NCBI RefSeq assembly: GCF_900096975.1
Contig: NZ_FMYQ01000016.1
Span: 86,577 to 150,576, forward strand
Origin: Paraburkholderia lycopersici
GTDB taxonomy: Bacteria; Pseudomonadota; Gammaproteobacteria; Burkholderiales; Burkholderiaceae
DNA: 64,000 nt
Reading direction: 5' to 3'
The stretch's first letter is position 1, and every line of letters starts with the position of its first letter. The position numbers and the translations under genes were made by a program. Positions 61,400 to 64,000 of this stretch are shown here, one piece after another. Under the pieces are notes generated by a model. That model was not told the DNA's origin. It ran no database searches and saw only the letters and a list, made by a program, of their open reading frames with translations.

Positions 61400-62563
61400 G
61401 TGCCTTCGCTGTGCCCATATGAGCCAGCAAGGCGCATTGCCCGCGCAACCAACCCATTTTCGCCGCTTGCGGATCATCAGTTGAAACATCACATTGACTT
61501 CATTACCCAATCGACGTGGCGTCTGTCCTGGGCAAACGAAAAACCGATAGCGCCGGTTGTGCGGCTGCTGCCCTGGAATGCGATCGGCGGTTACCACAGC
61601 GACGCGATGCAGGGCTGGGAACTGCGAGAAAATCATCTCGTGCTGCTCGACGGAAATGACGTCGCCACCACCGTATTTTCACTGATCGAATTCGATGCCG
61701 AAGGTCCCGCCCGATTGATCGGGCGGACCCGGACCGCCTCGGAGCCGGGTGCGATGCTCGTGCTGACACGAATAAAGATGCCCTCGGGCATCGATGCGGG
61801 ACAGCGCTCGCGGCAGATTCTGCCCGATTTCCTGCGGTCTCCTGATCAACACAAATCGTCACGAAACCGCAATCTCGTGGTCCTGCGGGCAAACGAGAAC
61901 TCGCTTCATACGCAGTGGGCGCGCAACATCGCGCCCGAAGACAGAAGCTGGGATCTCTGCATCAGCTGGTATGGGAAATCGGTTTCCGCCGAACTGGAAT
62001 GCGAGTATCTGACTTTCCAGCCCGAGGACCGTAAATACGGCGCGATTCACGCGTTGTTCCTGGATGGCAGCCCTTTGTGGGACTACGACCGCATCTGGTT
62101 TCCCGACGACGACCTGATGACGTCATGGGTCGATATCAATCGACTTTTCCGCCTGTTCAAACGTCATGACTTGTTGCTCGCACAACCGAGTCTGCTGGCG
62201 AACCATATTCCGGTCACCCATCTGGTGACCCGGCACAACCCGACCTTCTCCTTGCGCTATTCACGCTTCGTGGAAGGAATGTGTCCGTTGTTCGCGAAGG
62301 AAGCGTTCCGGATTTGCCACCCGAGCCTGAATGGTTCGGTGTACGGCTGGGGTGTCGACGTAGTCTGGCCTGGGTTGCTCGGAAACCCTGCCACGAAAAT
62401 GGCCGTCATTGACGACGTCACGGTGGAACATACGCGGCCCCTCGGGAAGGAATATGACATGGCGCAGGCTCAGCGGGAAAACGACGCACTGTGCGCGCTT
62501 TACGGCGCCCGGTACGACTTTTCGGATTGTGGAGGGCTGTTGAAGGATCGGGGTGAGCGATAG
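61400..62563 (+). CDS. DUF707 family protein, likely glycosyltransferase-like
   Basis: 387 residues from GTG at 61400; no ribosome-binding site is clear and the true start may lie further in. Residues about 40-150 are an unrecognised N-terminal region. The C-terminal part (about 155-387) matches DUF707: RNLVVLRANENSLHTQW, DRSWDLCISWYG, YDRIWFPDDDLMTSW, LLLAQPSL, FVEGMCPLF, GWGVDVVW and EHTRPLG. The D-D-D-L motif and overall pattern suggest a GT-A-like enzyme. It is the last gene of the operon, 24 bases after the FAD enzyme gene. Confidence 0.72.
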   Translation: MPSLCPYEPARRIARATNPFSPLADHQLKHHIDFITQSTWRLSWANEKPIAPVVRLLPWNAIGGYHSDAMQGWELRENHLVLLDGNDVATTVFSLIEFDAEGPARLIGRTRTASEPGAMLVLTRIKMPSGIDAGQRSRQILPDFLRSPDQHKSSRNRNLVVLRANENSLHTQWARNIAPEDRSWDLCISWYGKSVSAELECEYLTFQPEDRKYGAIHALFLDGSPLWDYDRIWFPDDDLMTSWVDINRLFRLFKRHDLLLAQPSLLANHIPVTHLVTRHNPTFSLRYSRFVEGMCPLFAKEAFRICHPSLNGSVYGWGVDVVWPGLLGNPATKMAVIDDVTVEHTRPLGKEYDMAQAQRENDALCALYGARYDFSDCGGLLKDRGER

Positions 62564-62764
62564 CCTGTCGCGCTGTAGCCTGTCACGATGCTGCCTGGCG
62601 GCATCGTTGAATCTGTCCGGCCTTGGCCGCGCCGGGGTTGGGCAAAACAGGTGGCTTGGGGAAGGCTTCGAAGAATTGGCGCGCCATACAAGACGTGGCT
62701 GGGCACTGGGAGGAAATCGTGCCTTGGCCCGTAGAGCTTCGAAAACAATAGCTTCGGCGGCAGT
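62564..62764. other. Spacer between the glycan island and the accessory genes
   Basis: A 201-base gap with no gene I can support and no clear terminator. From about here to the window end the DNA looks less GC-rich than the flagellar region. Confidence 0.4.
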
Positions 62765-63028
62765 TCAGGAGCGCCCTCGCTGCCGCCTGCCCACCGGCCT
62801 ATTGCATAAATAACGTGATAACTCACGTAACTCAGAATCGGTCATCAGACTCATAATCGCCCGTCTGATCATTCGACCGAGCCGCGCATCAGGAATTTTG
62901 AGTATCGCTCGGATGCGTTCTGGTCCGAGCGCGGCAATAGCACCGGCTGCGCAGCGCACGGCAATATCGTCATCCATTGAAACTTGGACATTCGTGGGTC
63001 GCAGATGACCTCTAGTCTGTCGGCGCAT
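62765..63028 (-). CDS. Small hypothetical protein sharing its 5' end with the upstream paralogue
   Basis: An 87-residue protein from ATG at 63028. The first 21 codons (MRRQTRGHLRPTNVQVSMDDD) are clearly related to the start of the gene at 63518 (MSRQTRRRRRPANVHVSMDDD), at DNA level too. After that the sequence is different and helical (AIAALGPERIRAIL, RRAIMSLMTDSELRELSRYL). No function can be assigned. It looks like a composite made by duplication of the 5' end of a neighbour, or it may be non-functional. Confidence 0.45.
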   Translation of the reverse strand: MRRQTRGHLRPTNVQVSMDDDIAVRCAAGAIAALGPERIRAILKIPDARLGRMIRRAIMSLMTDSELRELSRYLCNRPVGRRQRGRS

Positions 63029-63074
63029 TGCCTTGCACTTCCTGTTCGTCAAATTCTGCCAGTATCTGATCGAT

Positions 63075-63518
63075 CTATTCGAGGGTTAGCGCTAGTGCCG
63101 GAAATGTCCTGTTCCTAGAACCTAATCTAGGTGACGGTTTTCGGCCCTTGCGCGCGTCGTAAACGAGTTCGAGCGTGATGTCTCTCCACGCGCTGATCTG
63201 CCGTGCAACCATCGCCTGAGCCCACACATTCTCAGCATCTTTGTCGAGTCCGCACCGACCTACGAGTACATATCTACGGCCGTCTGTGGCTATTCCGGTT
63301 CGAGTGGCAGGAGTGAATTCGTCGAGGGAAGTAGAGACGTGCCCCTCATGACCGCTGTTTCCGCACAACAGCCAGTCGCCATTCGGCAATGCGCTAATGC
63401 TCCAGTTCCAGAGATGAACAGTATCAGCACCATCATTGGTGCCGCCCTTGGTGGTATCGTCGTCCATAGAAACGTGGACATTGGCGGGACGCCTACGACG
63501 TCGAGTCTGTCGGCTCAT
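63075..63518 (-). CDS. Hypothetical protein, tandem paralogue, C-terminally truncated
   Basis: A 147-residue protein of unknown function, ATG at 63518. Core: SISALPNGDWLLCGNSGHEGHVST, GRRYVLVGRCGLDKDAENVW, WRDITLELVYDARKGRKPSPR. It is a close paralogue of the product at 63523. A TAG stop follows TLE where the paralogue continues LDEFDQMLAELDEL; the same frame after the stop reads IDQILAEFDEQ, so the last dozen residues appear lost by a nonsense change. Two conserved Cys (CGNSGHEG, GRCG) are notable. Confidence 0.6.
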   Translation of the reverse strand: MSRQTRRRRRPANVHVSMDDDTTKGGTNDGADTVHLWNWSISALPNGDWLLCGNSGHEGHVSTSLDEFTPATRTGIATDGRRYVLVGRCGLDKDAENVWAQAMVARQISAWRDITLELVYDARKGRKPSPRLGSRNRTFPALALTLE

Positions 63519-63522
63519 TGCC

Positions 63523-63907
63523 TTATATCTTCAGTTCGTCCAGTTCTGCGAGCATCTGATCGAATTCGTCGAGCGTTAGGGTTCGCGCCGGAGATGCCTT
63601 GTTCCTAAAGCCGGATCTAGGCGATGGATTTCGGCCCTTGCGCGCGTCGGGGATGAGTTCGAGCGTGATGTCTCGCCACTCGGTGATCTTCCAAGCGGCC
63701 ATCGCCCGATTCCAAACGTACTCCGCGTCTCTATCGTGTCCGCACCGGCCTACCAGAACATAACGTCGTCCGCTCGTTGTTATGCCTGTTCGGGCGGCCG
63801 GATTGAAATCATCTATCGGGGTTGAGACGCGCCCCTCGTGACCGCTGTTTCCGCAGAATCGCCACTCCCCGTTAGGTAGTGCACGAATACTCCAGCACAG
63901 CAGATTA
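63523..63907 (-). pseudogene. Tandem paralogue, 5' end cut off by the IS5-like element
   Basis: Codes for the same family as the gene at 63518 (SIRALPNGEWRFCGNSGHEG, GRRYVLVGRCGHDRDAEYVW, WRDITLELIPDARKGRNPSPR) and keeps the full C-terminus ending LAELDELKI. Homology to the paralogue begins at the codons just inside 63907, directly next to the IS end. The frame stays open into the IS to 63957, but that part is IS sequence. About 40 N-terminal residues are missing, including the MDDD start region. It ends four bases before the next paralogue. Confidence 0.7.
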
Positions 63908-64000
63908 GAGCGTGTTAGGCACTTCCGGCCAGACCTGGTATCCTGGCTGGATGGCAAAACGCAAACCCTACCCGACGGATGTGTCGGACGAAGAATGGAA
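63908..64000 (+). mobile_element. Left end of an IS5-like insertion sequence (runs off the window)
   Basis: The terminal sequence GAGCGTGTTAGGCACTTCC begins at 63908, next to TTA at 63905-63907, which fits the TNA target duplications of the IS427 group of IS5. A transposase frame starts 43 bases in. The right end lies outside the window, so the repeat and duplication cannot be checked. Confidence 0.65.
63951..64000 (+). CDS. IS5 family transposase, N-terminal fragment
   Basis: Only 16 codons are present: MAKRKPYPTDVSDEEW, the characteristic start of IS5/IS427-group DDE transposases (YPTDxSDEEW). The frame runs off the window. Confidence 0.75.
   Translation, partial: MAKRKPYPTDVSDEEW

Overview
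This 64 kb window is high-GC DNA from a member of the Burkholderiaceae, most likely Paraburkholderia or a close relative (Burkholderia, Caballeronia). The reasoning rests on gene order: a class I flhDC master switch, the flgA-J/flgMN/fliA-flhGFAB block, a motAB-che operon carrying cheD and two cheY genes, and fliC-fliD-fliT followed by a FlmQ-type flagellin glycosyltransferase. The genus cannot be fixed from the sequence alone.

Layout. (1) 1-9651: flgB-C-D-E-F-G-H-I-J on the minus strand (flgJ is cut by the window edge), divergent from flgA-flgM-flgN. (2) 9738-17531: fliA, flhG, flhF, flhA and flhB, all minus. (3) 17803-19675: a DUF2844/DUF3443 pair of exported proteins; the DUF3443 lipoprotein carries the motif series of a pepsin-like aspartic protease. 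(4) 19894-31768: chemotaxis and motor operon motA-motB-cheY-cheA-cheW-mcp-cheR-cheD-cheB-cheY-cheZ behind a sigma-28 promoter. (5) 31996-32955: flhDC. (6) 33509-40652: mixed genes (a GT4 glycosyltransferase, an H-NS family protein, a histidine phosphatase, a HAD hydrolase, a BadF-type kinase, tag, rpsU, an aldo/keto reductase). (7) 40880-44364: fliC behind a near-consensus sigma-28 promoter, then fliD and fliT. (8) 44584-62563: a glycan island with two TPR-GT41 proteins, two GT2s, DUF4422 and DUF707 proteins, UDP-galactopyranose mutase, a methyltransferase, a CDP-6-deoxyhexose pathway and an FAD enzyme. (9) 62765-64000: an accessory edge with tandem small paralogues, one truncated by an IS5-like element that runs off the window.

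How it fits together. FlhDC should switch on the basal-body/export genes and fliA. FlgM holds FliA until the hook is complete. FliA then reads the sigma-28 sites seen before flgM, motA, fliC and, by sequence match, before an unusual protein made of 51 octapeptide repeats at 50850-52220. That repeat protein is followed on the same strand by a TPR-GT41 O-glycosyltransferase and a GT2. The arrangement resembles a dedicated substrate-plus-glycosyltransferase module placed under flagellar control, and it is the best candidate here for an undescribed system. Flagellin itself is probably modified by the FlmQ-like protein, which here carries a second, DUF4422-like, C-terminal domain.

Limits: everything is read by eye from sequence. 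No database search, structure prediction or alignment program was run. Start codons are often GTG or TTG and several are choices.
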